A stretch of 64,000 nt of DNA. It comes from Tepidamorphus sp. GTDB taxonomy: Bacteria; Pseudomonadota; Alphaproteobacteria; Rhizobiales; Tepidamorphaceae. Positions 44,878 to 53,764 of this stretch are shown here, piece after piece. Below the pieces are notes generated by a model. That model was given only the letters and a program-made list of their open reading frames with translations, ran no database searches and was not told the DNA's origin. Location of the stretch: the NCBI GenBank assembly GCA_028280885.1, contig JANQKY010000035.1:16970-80969 (forward strand), read 5' to 3'. Every line of letters starts with the position of its first letter. The first letter of the stretch is position 1. A program made the position numbers and the translations under genes.

Positions 44878-45102
44878 GCGGTTGCGCTCCGGTACTCCCT
44901 TCCCCCCGTCATCCCGGAAGCCGCTTGCGGCTATCCGGGATCGGGGAACCCGGGCGCCCGCTGGTGTATTTCATCGATGGATCGGTGGCTCCCCGATCCC
45001 GGCTCTCCGGCTTCGCCTGCGGCCGGGATGACGATTGAGGGGTAGGAGGCCGATATCCTCTCAGTAGTCATTGCCGGGCTTGTCCCACTCCTGTCTGGTT
45101 CA
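44878..45102. repeat. 225-bp direct repeat, copy B
   Basis: Contains the inverted pair CGTCATCCCGGAAGCCGC...GGCTATCCGGGATCGGGGAACC (44907-44954) and GCTCCCCGATCCCGGCTC...GGCCGGGATGACG (44988-45033), then the TCATTGCCGGGCTTGTCCCA tail. It differs from copy C at only three positions I can find. Confidence 0.92.
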
Positions 45103-45186
45103 GCCGAGAGGGGGCTTTTGGTCTTCAGCTTGGCCACCCCCTCGGCTGTCATGCCCGAAACCCATCCGCGCATGAGACCCCTTACA

Positions 45187-45411
45187 GCGGTTGCGCTCCG
45201 GTACTCCCTTCCCCTCGTCATCCCGGAAGCCGCTTGCGGCTATCCGGGATCGGGGAACCCGGGCGCCCACTGGTGTATTTCATCGATGGATCGGTGGCTC
45301 CCCGATCCCGGCTCTCCGGCTTCGCCTGCGGCCGGGATGACGATTGAGGGGTAGGAGGTCGATATCCTCTCAGTAGTCATTGCCGGGCTTGTCCCACTCC
45401 TGTCTGGTTCA
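45187..45411. repeat. 225-bp direct repeat, copy C
   Basis: Nearly identical to 44878-45102, displaced by 309 bp. The differences are T for C in CCCCTCGTCATC, A for G in GCGCCCACTGGTG and T for C in GGAGGTCGATATCC. Such close identity points to a recent duplication or gene conversion. Confidence 0.92.
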
Positions 45412-45449
45412 AGTCCGGCTATGACAGGGGCAGCGTGTGGAGTGCCACC

Positions 45450-45602
45450 TCTCCCTCGTCATCCCGGACGGCCGTCAGGCCGAGCCGGGATCGGGGAGCC
45501 CGTGTCGGTGTTGGATATCGAGGCCGAGAGAACTCCGAACCGCCCGGGTTCCCCGATCCCGGATATTCGCTCACGCGAATTCCGGGATGACGAGGGAGAG
45601 GG
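45450..45602. repeat. composite inverted repeat D
   Basis: CCTCTCCCTCGTCATCCCGGA at the left end and TCCGGGATGACGAGGGAGAGG at the right end form a 21-bp near-perfect inverted repeat. Inner hairpins GACGGCCGTCAGGCC and ATTCGCTCACGCGAAT lie within the arms. The TCATTGCCGGGCTTGTCCCA tail follows at 45631-45650. Confidence 0.85.
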
Positions 45603-45707
45603 TGGTGTCTCGTCCGCCCTACTCAGGGGTCATTGCCGGGCTTGTCCCACTCCTGTCCGGTAGAGCGTGGATGGGGCTTTGGTTTTCAGCCCGGCCACCC
45701 CCTCGGA

Positions 45708-45806
45708 GGTCATGCCCGGACTTGTTCCGGGCATCCATGACCACCGCCGTCAGAATGAGCGCAAGCGACTGTGTTCATGGATTGCCGGGACAAGCCCGGG
45801 CATGAC
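45708..45806. repeat. two ATGCCCGG-type hairpins
   Basis: GGTCATGCCCGGAC-TTG-TTCCGGGCATCCATGACC (45708-45742) and CATGGATTGCCGGGACAAGCCCGGGCATGAC (45776-45806) face each other. GTCATGCCCGG...CCGGGCATGAC is a widespread intergenic palindrome of Alphaproteobacteria. Confidence 0.8.
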
Positions 45807-45975
45807 AACGGAGGGGAATAGCGGGCGACATCAGACACCGCTTCCATCGAGGAAAACAGAGTTGATGACGGCTGAGCGAGTGCATGTCGCGACGCCATGG
45901 TTTGCCGCGAACGCCATGCAATAGGCCGCGCAACGTCTTCGGACTGAAACCAGACACCAGCGGGCGAGACGGGAG

Positions 45976-46446
45976 CTAAAGCCCCCGCGCCGCCGCCAGC
46001 ACCGCCTCGGCGTGGCCGGGCACCTTCACCTTGCGCCACACCTTGCGCACGATACCGTCGCCGTCGATCAGGAAGGTCGAGCGTTCGACGCCCATATATT
46101 TGCGGCCGTACATGCTCTTTTCCTTCCAGACGCCCCACTGCTGAAGCATGTCGGTCGATTCGTCGGAGAGCAGGGTGACCGAAAGGTCGTGCTTTGCCTT
46201 GAACTTGTCGTGCTTTTTCACCGGATCGGGCGAAACACCGAGAATGACGGCGCCGGCGGCGTCGAACTCCGCCTCGAGGCCGGAGAAATCGATCGCCTCG
46301 CGCGTGCAGCCGCTGGTGTCGTCCTTGGGGTAGAAATACAGGACGACCGTCTTGCCCTTCAGCGACGCCAGTCCGACCGTGCCGTCGCCGTCGCTCGGCA
46401 GGTCGAAATCCGGCGCCTTTTCACCTTCTTCTACCGTATTTGTCAT
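45976..46446 (-). CDS. bcp: thioredoxin-dependent thiol peroxidase Bcp (PrxQ), single-cysteine type
   Basis: A 156-residue peroxiredoxin that reduces hydrogen peroxide and organic peroxides in the cytoplasm. The family text APDFDLPSDGDG, VVLYFYPKDDTSGCTREAIDF and GVWKEKSMYGRKYMGVERST is clear. The peroxidatic cysteine is C47. The resolving cysteine found five residues later in E. coli Bcp is replaced (CTREAI), and C47 is the only cysteine in the protein, so it must use an external thiol. The end of the repeat nest lies just past its stop codon; the AsmA-like gene starts divergently about 280 bp away. Confidence 0.93.
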   Translation of the reverse strand: MTNTVEEGEKAPDFDLPSDGDGTVGLASLKGKTVVLYFYPKDDTSGCTREAIDFSGLEAEFDAAGAVILGVSPDPVKKHDKFKAKHDLSVTLLSDESTDMLQQWGVWKEKSMYGRKYMGVERSTFLIDGDGIVRKVWRKVKVPGHAEAVLAAARGL

Positions 46447-46728
46447 AGCTTAACGCCCCTTTTGTGATCCTCGGCCATCATTTCGTCGAGATTTCCATTG
46501 CAAGAAAATGTCATAATCGGATTCGCGAACCCGATGGGTTTCCGAGCTTCGGCATACGCGAATGACCGTGCACCGGATTGGTGAAGCCGATCCTCGGAAA
46601 CTGTAGCCGGCGTAGTGAATGGCCAGCGTCTTGAGTGAAACGACGAAGCTTAACCCGCGCGCCGGTGCCGGCCGGCGCCGGAGGCTGGGAGGCTATTGCA
46701 TCGGCGATGGCGGGATGGTCAATCGGCG
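46447..46728. other. divergent intergenic region between bcp and the AsmA-like gene
   Basis: About 280 bp with no gene. A GC-rich palindromic stretch (GCCGGTGCCGGCCGGCGCCGG) lies near 46665. I could not fix a promoter for either gene. Confidence 0.5.
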
Positions 46729-49700
46729 ATGATCGATCAGCCACCGAAAAACACCGACCCGGATTCGGCCGCTGAGCGCGAGGATGCGCCGGCGGCAACC
46801 GGGCTTGCCGGGCGGCGGCGCATGTGGCGCCGCGTCGCGATCGGGCTTGCCGCGGCAACGGCGGTCGTCGTCCTGCTGCTCGGCGGGCTGGTGCTGCGCT
46901 TGTCCTACGGACCGCTGTCGGTTGCGTTTCTCACGCCGCAGATTGTCGATGCGGTCCAGGCGCAACTGCCGGCCGGCTACACGCTGCGCCTCGGCGACAC
47001 GGTTATCGAGCGTGACGACGAGACCGGCGACGTGCTCCTGAGGCTCAGGAACGTGGCCGTGCTGGGCGCCGACGGCGCGCCGGTCTTCGCGGCGGCGCGC
47101 GCCGCCATCGGCCTGTCGGGGACAAGCCTGCTGGTCGGCCGCATCGCGCCGCGCAGCGTCTGGGTGATCCAGCCGAAGGTGACGCTGGTCGATGACGGAA
47201 CAGGGCTGCGCCTGAGAACGGGGCAGGAGGGCGAGCCCGCCCGTCAGGCGTTGCGCGAAGACGAGGTCCTCGACGATCCCGTAGCGCCGAATGCCGCCGA
47301 TGGTGGCGTCAATCCGCAGGACGCGCTCGCCGTTCTGTTCGCCATGCTGAGCGACGGTTCGGGCGAGACCGGCATCGGCCAGGGCCTGCGCTCGATCGGG
47401 GCACGGAAGGCCCGGATCACGGTTCTTCATGCCGACGGAACGACCGGCCGGCTCGATGATGTCGAGTTCGGGCTCTACCGGGGCCGGGAAGATGGCCACG
47501 TGTCCTTCTCCGCACGGTTGGGGGGCGCCCAGTCGGCGCGCAAGTCGGACACACCGGTGATCGAGGGCGATCTGCGCCGCGAGGCGTCGGGCTTTTCGGT
47601 CGAGATACGCCTGGCCGACCTGTCCGCCGAGACGCTGTCGCCGCTCCTGCGCGACGGACTGCCCGTCGTGATGACCGGGCCGATATCCGGACGCTTGAGC
47701 GGCGCGCTCAACGCATTCGGCCAGGTCGACCGGGTCGGTGTCGATCTCAAGGTCGGCGCGGGTTATCTGGGCGGCGGCGAGCGCAAGGTTCTGGTCGACG
47801 AGATCGATCTCGTCGCCGACTACAGCCACCGCACCGGCCTGATCACGCTTGAGCGGGCGAGCCTTCTGATGGGGGAGAGTGGTGGCCGGGTGAGCGGCCA
47901 GATTTCCGTGCCGGGTCGCGGCGATTTCAGTTACGGAACCGTGCCGCTGCGGCTGCATTTCGCCGATATCGTCATGGCCGATCCCGATACAGGCATTCCG
48001 GCGGGCTATGATTCGGCGCTGCTCGAGGCCTATTACGTCGTCGAGCAGAAGGCGCTGCATATCGCCCGCCTGGACGTGACCGGCGCAGGCACGGCCGGTG
48101 CCTTTGTCGGCGGCATGTTCTTCGGCGCGGAGTCGCCGGGCGTCGTGCTCGCCGGTTCGGTGACGCCGACCAGCGTCGACCAGCTCAAGCGGGTCTGGCC
48201 GCCCTTCCTGGCCGACAAGGCGCGCCGCTGGTTCGTCGGTCATGTGCTGGAGGGCGAGATCGACGATGCCCGCTTCAATGTCCAGGTCGCCCCGGGCGAC
48301 ATTGCCGCGGCCCTGCGCAAGGTGCCGCTTCCCCAGGACTCCTTCCGGATCGATTTCAGGATCAACGACGGCGTCATGCGGTTTCTCAAGCAGATGCCGC
48401 CGGTCCATGACGTCAATCTGATCGGCCGGATCGATGCGCTGGAATTCGAGGCGACGACGGACGGGACGGCCCGGATCGACCTGCCGGATGGGCGCCGGGT
48501 CGATGTCTCCGCCGGTCATTTCTTCGTGCCCGACATCCCGGCGAAGCCGTCGACCGGCGATTTCACGGTGAGGCTTGAGGGCACCGTCACGGATGTCGTC
48601 GACCTGCTCGACTATCCGCCGATCGAGCTGGCCCGGCGCCGCGATCTGGACCCGGACGCGCTTGGCGGCGCCGGCCATGTCGATTTCGCCCTGTCGATGC
48701 CGCTGGTCGAGGGCTTGCGGTTTTCCGATATCGATCTGAAGGCCGATGGCGAGATCACCGGCTTCAGCGCGGCCGAATTCGCCGGGGCGCGCAATATCGA
48801 GGACGGCAATATCAGCCTGTCGGTGGCCGACAACCGGGTGGCGATCGGAGGCGACGCCCTGGTCGAGGGGGTGCGGGCCGATCTGTCCTTCGAGGAGCCG
48901 CTCGACGACAGCGGCGCGCCGGGTGCGCAATCGGTGACGATGACGCTTGACGCGGCCGCCCGCGAGCGCATGGGCATGCCGCTCGGCTCGATCCTCAGCG
49001 GGCCGCTGACGCTGACCGTCTCCGATGTCCGCGCCACGCCGGAAGGCACGGTGCAGACGATCGAGGCCGATCTCACCGCTTCCCACATCTCCTTCCCGCC
49101 GCTGGGGCTCGACAAGCCGGCCGGCGAAGCAGCCAGCGCCAGCCTGTCGATGATGCGCTCCGGTGATGCCGTGACCCTGAAGGATCTGAAGATCGCGGCG
49201 GACTCCATGCGGGTTCAGGGCGAGGCGGTGTTCGGCAAGGATGGCGAGCTGATCCGCGTCTCGCTGCCGGTCCTGCGCACGCCGCGCGGCACCGATGTTA
49301 CCGTCAGCGGGCGCACCGTCTCCGGCCGCCAGACGCTGTCGCTGACGGGCAAGTCGCTCGACCTGCGCAACGCCCTCAAAGGGGTGGGACAGGGGGACGG
49401 AGACCAGTCCGAATCGGACCAATCCGGGTCCGCCTCGGCCAGGATGGCCATCACCATCGATATCGACGAGGCGATCGGCGCCGGCGGCGTGGTGCTGCGC
49501 GACGTCGAGGGGTCGATGGTCCGGGCCGGGCCGCTGACCGAACGGCTCGACCTGAGCGCGACAACCCAGGCCGGCGCGCCGGTCTCGGTCCGCTATTCCG
49601 ACAGCGGCGCCAATGCAGACCTTGCCATCGAAACCTCGGATGCGGGCGGCGTGCTCGCCTGGACCGGGTTCTATCGCCATCTGCGCGATGGCCAGTTGCG

Positions 49701-50331
49701 GCTTGCCGCGGTGCGTCGCGGCGCCGGCGCGCCGATGTCCGGGTCGATCGCCATCGACCGCTTCCGTGTTGCCGGCGATCCCTCGCTGACCCAGCTTATC
49801 GCCGACGGCGAGGAAGAGACGTCTCGAACGCCGACCCCACAGGCCCGGCGCGGCGGCACGGCCGAGCGCGAACCGGGCGTCCAATCGGGCGGCGGTCCGA
49901 CGAGCATCAACGCGACCGATGTCGGCTTCGACCGGCTGACCGCCAATTTCGAGCGTGACGCCGCGCAACTGCGCGTCATCGACGGCGTGCTGCGCGGCCC
50001 GGCCGTCGGCGCGACGATCGAGGGCGACGTCGATTTCGCCTCCCAGCGCCTGGCCCTGCACGGCACCTATGTGCCGCTATATGCCCTGAACAACCTGTTC
50101 GGGCAGTTGCCGCTGTTCCTCGGCCCGCTTTTGGGCGGCAAGAAGAACGAGGGCCTGCTGGGGATCACCTATTCGCTGTCCGGATCGGCGAGCGCGCCGG
50201 TTCTCACCATCAACCCGATCTCGGTCGTGGCGCCCGGCGTCTTCCGCTACATCCTCGGCATGGACAACCCGCGCGCCGCCTCGGGCACCGCGCGGCCCCA
50301 GAACCTCGATCCGTCTGCCCCGATCAGATAG
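46729..50331 (+). CDS. AsmA-like / DUF3971 (YhdP-family) inner-membrane protein
   Basis: A 1200-residue protein with one N-terminal membrane helix (VAIGLAAATAVVVLLLGGLVL, about residues 37-57) and a very long periplasmic part rich in beta strands. From family knowledge, AsmA/YhdP-like proteins are bridge-like lipid carriers moving phospholipids between inner and outer membranes. The C-terminal region (ATIEGDVDFASQRLALHGTY, NPISVVAPGVFRYILGM) matches the AsmA-like C-terminal block; the middle shows repeated strand patterns. ATG 46729 is chosen over a TTG 11 codons upstream. It lies next to tyrS, with which it converges 19 bp apart. The specific substrate is not shown by sequence. Confidence 0.88.
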   Translation: MIDQPPKNTDPDSAAEREDAPAATGLAGRRRMWRRVAIGLAAATAVVVLLLGGLVLRLSYGPLSVAFLTPQIVDAVQAQLPAGYTLRLGDTVIERDDETGDVLLRLRNVAVLGADGAPVFAAARAAIGLSGTSLLVGRIAPRSVWVIQPKVTLVDDGTGLRLRTGQEGEPARQALREDEVLDDPVAPNAADGGVNPQDALAVLFAMLSDGSGETGIGQGLRSIGARKARITVLHADGTTGRLDDVEFGLYRGREDGHVSFSARLGGAQSARKSDTPVIEGDLRREASGFSVEIRLADLSAETLSPLLRDGLPVVMTGPISGRLSGALNAFGQVDRVGVDLKVGAGYLGGGERKVLVDEIDLVADYSHRTGLITLERASLLMGESGGRVSGQISVPGRGDFSYGTVPLRLHFADIVMADPDTGIPAGYDSALLEAYYVVEQKALHIARLDVTGAGTAGAFVGGMFFGAESPGVVLAGSVTPTSVDQLKRVWPPFLADKARRWFVGHVLEGEIDDARFNVQVAPGDIAAALRKVPLPQDSFRIDFRINDGVMRFLKQMPPVHDVNLIGRIDALEFEATTDGTARIDLPDGRRVDVSAGHFFVPDIPAKPSTGDFTVRLEGTVTDVVDLLDYPPIELARRRDLDPDALGGAGHVDFALSMPLVEGLRFSDIDLKADGEITGFSAAEFAGARNIEDGNISLSVADNRVAIGGDALVEGVRADLSFEEPLDDSGAPGAQSVTMTLDAAARERMGMPLGSILSGPLTLTVSDVRATPEGTVQTIEADLTASHISFPPLGLDKPAGEAASASLSMMRSGDAVTLKDLKIAADSMRVQGEAVFGKDGELIRVSLPVLRTPRGTDVTVSGRTVSGRQTLSLTGKSLDLRNALKGVGQGDGDQSESDQSGSASARMAITIDIDEAIGAGGVVLRDVEGSMVRAGPLTERLDLSATTQAGAPVSVRYSDSGANADLAIETSDAGGVLAWTGFYRHLRDGQLRLAAVRRGAGAPMSGSIAIDRFRVAGDPSLTQLIADGEEETSRTPTPQARRGGTAEREPGVQSGGGPTSINATDVGFDRLTANFERDAAQLRVIDGVLRGPAVGATIEGDVDFASQRLALHGTYVPLYALNNLFGQLPLFLGPLLGGKKNEGLLGITYSLSGSASAPVLTINPISVVAPGVFRYILGMDNPRAASGTARPQNLDPSAPIR

Positions 50332-50350
50332 CGCTTGATTAAGCGAGCCG

Positions 50351-51628
50351 TCAGACCGGCCGCAGCAACACGTGCTTCTTGCGGCCGAAGGACAGCTTGA
50401 TCACGCCTTCCGGCCCGATATCCGCTTCGCCGATCACCGCCTTGGGATCGCTGACGGCGACGTCGTTGACGCGCAACGCACTGTTTCCGACGGCCCGGCG
50501 GGCCTCGCCATTCGAGGTCGCAAGGCCGGCCTGGACGGCGGCCGTCAGGATGCCGAGACCAGTCGCAAGGTCACCGGCGGCGATCTCGACCGTCGGCAGG
50601 CTTTCGGCGACCTGGCCCTCCTCGAAGGTGCGCCGTGCCGTCTCCGCTGCCATCTCGGCGGCCTCGCGGCCGTGCAAGAGCGCCGTCGCCTCGTTGGCGA
50701 GGACCTTCTTGGCCTCGTTGATCTCAGCCCCGCCGAGCGCCTCCAGCCGGGCGATCTCGTCGAGCGGCAATTCGGTGAACAGCTTCAGGAACCGGCCGAC
50801 ATCGCCGTCCTCGGTATTGCGCCAGTATTGCCAGTAATCCCAGGGGCTGAGCATCTCGGCCTTGAGCCAGACGGCACCGGCGGCCGTCTTGCCCATCTTG
50901 GCGCCCGACGATGTCGTCAGCAGCGGGCAGGTCAGCGCGTAGAGCTGGCCGGTGCCCATGCGGCGGCCGAGGTCGATACCGTTGATGATGTTGCCCCACT
51001 GGTCGGAGCCGCCCATCTGCAGGACGCAGCCATGGCGCCGGTTCAGCTCGACGAAATCGTAGGCCTGCAGGATCATGTAGTTGAATTCCAGGAAGCTCAG
51101 TTCATGCTCCCGGTCGAGCCGCAGCTTCACCGAATCGAAGCTCAGCATCCGGTTGACCGAGAAATGCCGGCCGACCTCGCGCAGGAAATCGATGTAGTTG
51201 AGCCCGGCGAGCCACTCGGCATTGTCCGGCATGACCGCGTCGGTCGGCCCGTCAGTCGGACCATCGCCGAATGTGACGAACCGCTCGAAGACGGTCTTCA
51301 GGCTCTGCTTGTTATCCTCGATCTGCTCGTAGGTGATGAGCTTGCGGCTTTCATCCTTGCCGGAAGGGTCGCCGACCCGCGTCGTGCCGCCGCCCATCAG
51401 CGTGATCGGCTTGTGGCCGGTCTTCTGGAACCAGCGCAGCATCATGATCGACAGCAGGTGACCGACATGCAGGGAGGGGCCGGTGCAGTCATAGCCGACA
51501 TAGGCCGTCACCGGTCCCTCCAGCGCGAGCGCGTCGAGGCCCTCATTGTCGGAACACTGGTGGATGAAGCCGCGCTCGTCGAGGACGCGAAGAAAATCGG
51601 ACTTGAAGCCAGTCATGGCGTTTGGCAT
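50351..51628 (-). CDS. tyrS: tyrosyl-tRNA synthetase
   Basis: A class I synthetase (425 residues) charging tRNA-Tyr. The HIGH-like motif is [11 protein letters not shown], the tyrosine-binding text is [10 protein letters not shown] and [11 protein letters not shown], and KMGKT replaces the KMSKS loop. The C-terminal S4-like domain ends with [19 protein letters not shown]. Start could also be the ATG at 51616 (MTGFKSDF); neither has a strong Shine-Dalgarno. A small in-frame duplication (GPTDGPTD) is visible near residue 125. It is divergent from anmK with 66 bp between starts. Confidence 0.96.
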   Translation of the reverse strand: MPNAMTGFKSDFLRVLDERGFIHQCSDNEGLDALALEGPVTAYVGYDCTGPSLHVGHLLSIMMLRWFQKTGHKPITLMGGGTTRVGDPSGKDESRKLITYEQIEDNKQSLKTVFERFVTFGDGPTDGPTDAVMPDNAEWLAGLNYIDFLREVGRHFSVNRMLSFDSVKLRLDREHELSFLEFNYMILQAYDFVELNRRHGCVLQMGGSDQWGNIINGIDLGRRMGTGQLYALTCPLLTTSSGAKMGKTAAGAVWLKAEMLSPWDYWQYWRNTEDGDVGRFLKLFTELPLDEIARLEALGGAEINEAKKVLANEATALLHGREAAEMAAETARRTFEEGQVAESLPTVEIAAGDLATGLGILTAAVQAGLATSNGEARRAVGNSALRVNDVAVSDPKAVIGEADIGPEGVIKLSFGRKKHVLLRPV

Positions 51629-51694
51629 TCCCGGTGCGGTCTGGAATAAAGGTGGGCCGGCTGTCGGCCGGCATCGTTTACCAGAGGCTTATCG

Positions 51695-52816
51695 ATGACG
51701 AAAGCGCTGACCGCGATCGGGATGATGAGCGGCACCTCGATGGACGGCGTCGATGCCGCGCTGATCGAGACCGACGGATCGGACATCCGCGCGCTCGGGC
51801 CGACGGTGTCGCGGCCCTACACGGCGGGCGAACGCAAGGCGCTGGTCGCCGCACTTGAGGCGGCAACCGCGCTCACCGATCGCGACAGCCGGCCGGGCGC
51901 GGTGGCCGCCGCCGAGCGGATCGTCACCGAGGCGCATGCCGAAACGGTCGAACGGCTGTTGCGCGACCTTGGCCGCGCGCCCGAAACGATCGACCTGATC
52001 GGCTTTCACGGCCAGACCGTCCTGCATCGCCCCGAGCAGCGCCTGACCATCCAGATCGGCGACGGCCAGGCGCTGGCGGACCGGCTGGGCATCGACGTCG
52101 TCTGCGATTTTCGCGGCCGCGACGTCGCAGCCGGCGGGCAGGGGGCGCCCTTCGTGCCGGTCTATCACCGCGCGCTTGCGGGACGGGACAGGCTCGACCT
52201 GCCGATCGTCGTCGTCAATCTGGGCGGCGTCGGCAATGTCACCTTCATCGGTAAGGGCGATCCGCTTGCTTTCGACACCGGGCCCGGCAACGCGCTGATC
52301 GACGACTGGGTCCATCAGCGGACCGGCGAACCCTACGACGCCGACGGACGGCTGGCCGCTGCGGGAACCGTCGATGCCGCCGTGCTGTCGGAACTGCTCG
52401 ACAATCCATACTTTTCCGAAGCTCCGCCGAAATCGCTCGATCGCAACGACTTTTCGATTGCGCCGGTCGCGGGCCTGTCGCTGGAGGATGGGGCTGCGAC
52501 GCTGGCAGCCTTCACGGCGGCGACTGTGACGGGCGCGGCCCGATGGTTTCCCGAGCCGGCGCGTCAGTGGATCGTCGTCGGCGGCGGTGTCCGCAATCCG
52601 ACCATCCTGGGCATGCTGTCGGAACGGCTCGCCGTCCCGGTCGTAACCGGCGAGGTGGTCGGCTGGGCAAGCGACTTCATCGAGGCCCAGGCCTTCGGCT
52701 TCATGGCCGTCAGAAGCGTGCGCGGCCTGCCGCTGACCTTTCCGACGACCACCGGCATCGCCGCGCCGCTGAGCGGTGGTACGCTCGTCCGTGCCTGTCC
52801 GGCGTGGCGGATTTGA
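51695..52816 (+). CDS. anmK: anhydro-N-acetylmuramic acid kinase
   Basis: Phosphorylates and opens 1,6-anhydro-MurNAc to MurNAc-6-phosphate, a step in peptidoglycan recycling after NagZ (13263-14330). The 373-residue product has the sugar-kinase fold signatures AIGMMSGTSMDGVDAALIE at the N-terminus, GFHGQTVLHRP, LGGVGNVTFIG, DTGPGNALIDDW and VVGGGVRNPTI. It is divergent from tyrS, an arrangement common in Alphaproteobacteria. Nothing is missing and the length is standard. Confidence 0.95.
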   Translation: MTKALTAIGMMSGTSMDGVDAALIETDGSDIRALGPTVSRPYTAGERKALVAALEAATALTDRDSRPGAVAAAERIVTEAHAETVERLLRDLGRAPETIDLIGFHGQTVLHRPEQRLTIQIGDGQALADRLGIDVVCDFRGRDVAAGGQGAPFVPVYHRALAGRDRLDLPIVVVNLGGVGNVTFIGKGDPLAFDTGPGNALIDDWVHQRTGEPYDADGRLAAAGTVDAAVLSELLDNPYFSEAPPKSLDRNDFSIAPVAGLSLEDGAATLAAFTAATVTGAARWFPEPARQWIVVGGGVRNPTILGMLSERLAVPVVTGEVVGWASDFIEAQAFGFMAVRSVRGLPLTFPTTTGIAAPLSGGTLVRACPAWRI

Positions 52817-52876
52817 CCTGCCGGCGGCACGTGCCATTTGCTTCGAGCGCCAAGGGAATGAGGGGAGAGCAGAAGG

Positions 52877-53578
52877 ATGTCGACTGAGGAAAAGGGCGTC
52901 GCGCTGATCATCGGGGCCGGCAGCGGATTGAGCGCTTCGCTTGCCCGGCTGTTTGCCGCGGACGGCTACACGGTCGCGCTTGCGGCGCGCAACACGGAGA
53001 AGCTCGCGGGCCTGTGCGAGGAGACCGGCGCGGTTGCGTTTTCCTGCGATACCGCCGTGCCCGCCGATGTCGACCGTCTCTACGGCGCGGTCGACGCGCT
53101 GGGCAAGCCGCTCGACGTGATGGTCTTCAATGCCGGCTACCGGGCGCGCGGTCCGCTGGTCGACCTTGATCCCGCCGACGTGGAGAAAGCGCTGATGGTC
53201 GGCGCCCATGGCGGTTTCATGGTCGCGCAACGGGCCGCCGAGCGGATGCTTGAGCGCGGCAAGGGCGCGATCCTGTTCACCGGCGCCTCGGCGAGCGTCA
53301 AGGGCTATGCCCAGTCCGCTCCTTTCGCGATGGCCAAGTTCGCCCTGCGCGGCCTGGCCCAGTCGATGGCGCGGGAACTTGCGCCAAAGGGCGTTCACGT
53401 CGCCCATTTCGTCATCGACGGCGGCATCCGCAGCGACCGCCGCCCGCCGGATCCGGCCAGGCCCGACGGATGGCTCGATCCCGACGCGATCGCCGGGTCC
53501 TATCTGCAGATCGTCAACCAGCCGCGCAACGCCTGGACCTGGGAAGTCGAATTGCGCCCCTGGCTGGAGTCGTTTTAG
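52877..53578 (+). CDS. atypical short-chain dehydrogenase/reductase lacking the catalytic tyrosine
   Basis: A 233-residue Rossmann-fold protein with the SDR cofactor motif IIGAGSGLSASLA and NAG (residues 85-87). At the active site the usual YxxxK is F150-xxx-K154 (SAPFAMAKFALRG), and the catalytic Asn position (MVGAHGG) also seems changed. Family members I recall share this Phe, so it is probably a conserved non-classical subfamily, not a mutation. It may bind a nucleotide or have altered chemistry. An AAGGA lies just before the ATG. The gene sits alone between anmK and the lipase, and nothing in context names a substrate. Confidence 0.85.
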   Translation: MSTEEKGVALIIGAGSGLSASLARLFAADGYTVALAARNTEKLAGLCEETGAVAFSCDTAVPADVDRLYGAVDALGKPLDVMVFNAGYRARGPLVDLDPADVEKALMVGAHGGFMVAQRAAERMLERGKGAILFTGASASVKGYAQSAPFAMAKFALRGLAQSMARELAPKGVHVAHFVIDGGIRSDRRPPDPARPDGWLDPDAIAGSYLQIVNQPRNAWTWEVELRPWLESF

Positions 53579-53764
53579 AACATAGTCTGCCGACTGATTT
53601 ATAGTGTTTACCGACCGGCGCCCGAACGTTGCCGGTCGGGACGATGTTTTTGAGCAGAGGTTTGCTTTGGCCTGAGGCAAGCAGGTGCAGGGCCGAAGCG
53701 GTTTTCAGGAAAGACACGCCGACATCGGGGGGAGTGTCGGTGGTGTCCCGTTGCGGGGCTTTCG

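Larger units (their letters stand above)
44217..45975. other. 1.76-kb gene-free region filled with palindromic repeats
   Basis: No credible protein gene: short open frames here lie on repeat arms and have no typical starts. The region between the M23 peptidase start and the bcp end contains at least four composite inverted repeats of the GTCATCCCGGA type, one of the ATCATCCGC/GGGGATGACG type and two of the ATGCCCGG/CCGGGCAT type. The first 160 bp should hold the promoter of the M23 gene. The last 150 bp (45830-45975) show nothing clear. Confidence 0.85.

Noticed and set aside
45393..45420. tRNA-like T-arm (GGTTCAAGTCC)
   Set aside because: It is the tail of the composite repeat, recurring with it. 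No cloverleaf can be drawn around it.
44386..45806. CRISPR array
   Set aside because: Units are long inverted repeats of unequal spacing, without uniform 25-40-bp repeats and spacers, and no cas gene is present.
44783..45924. Several 60-120-codon frames in the repeat nest
   Set aside because: They lie on repeat arms and copies B and C give almost the same peptide from duplicated DNA. No family, no proper start context.
46693..50061. 1122-codon open frame opposite the AsmA-like gene
   Set aside because: Shadow frame; composition is typical of antisense GC-rich translation.
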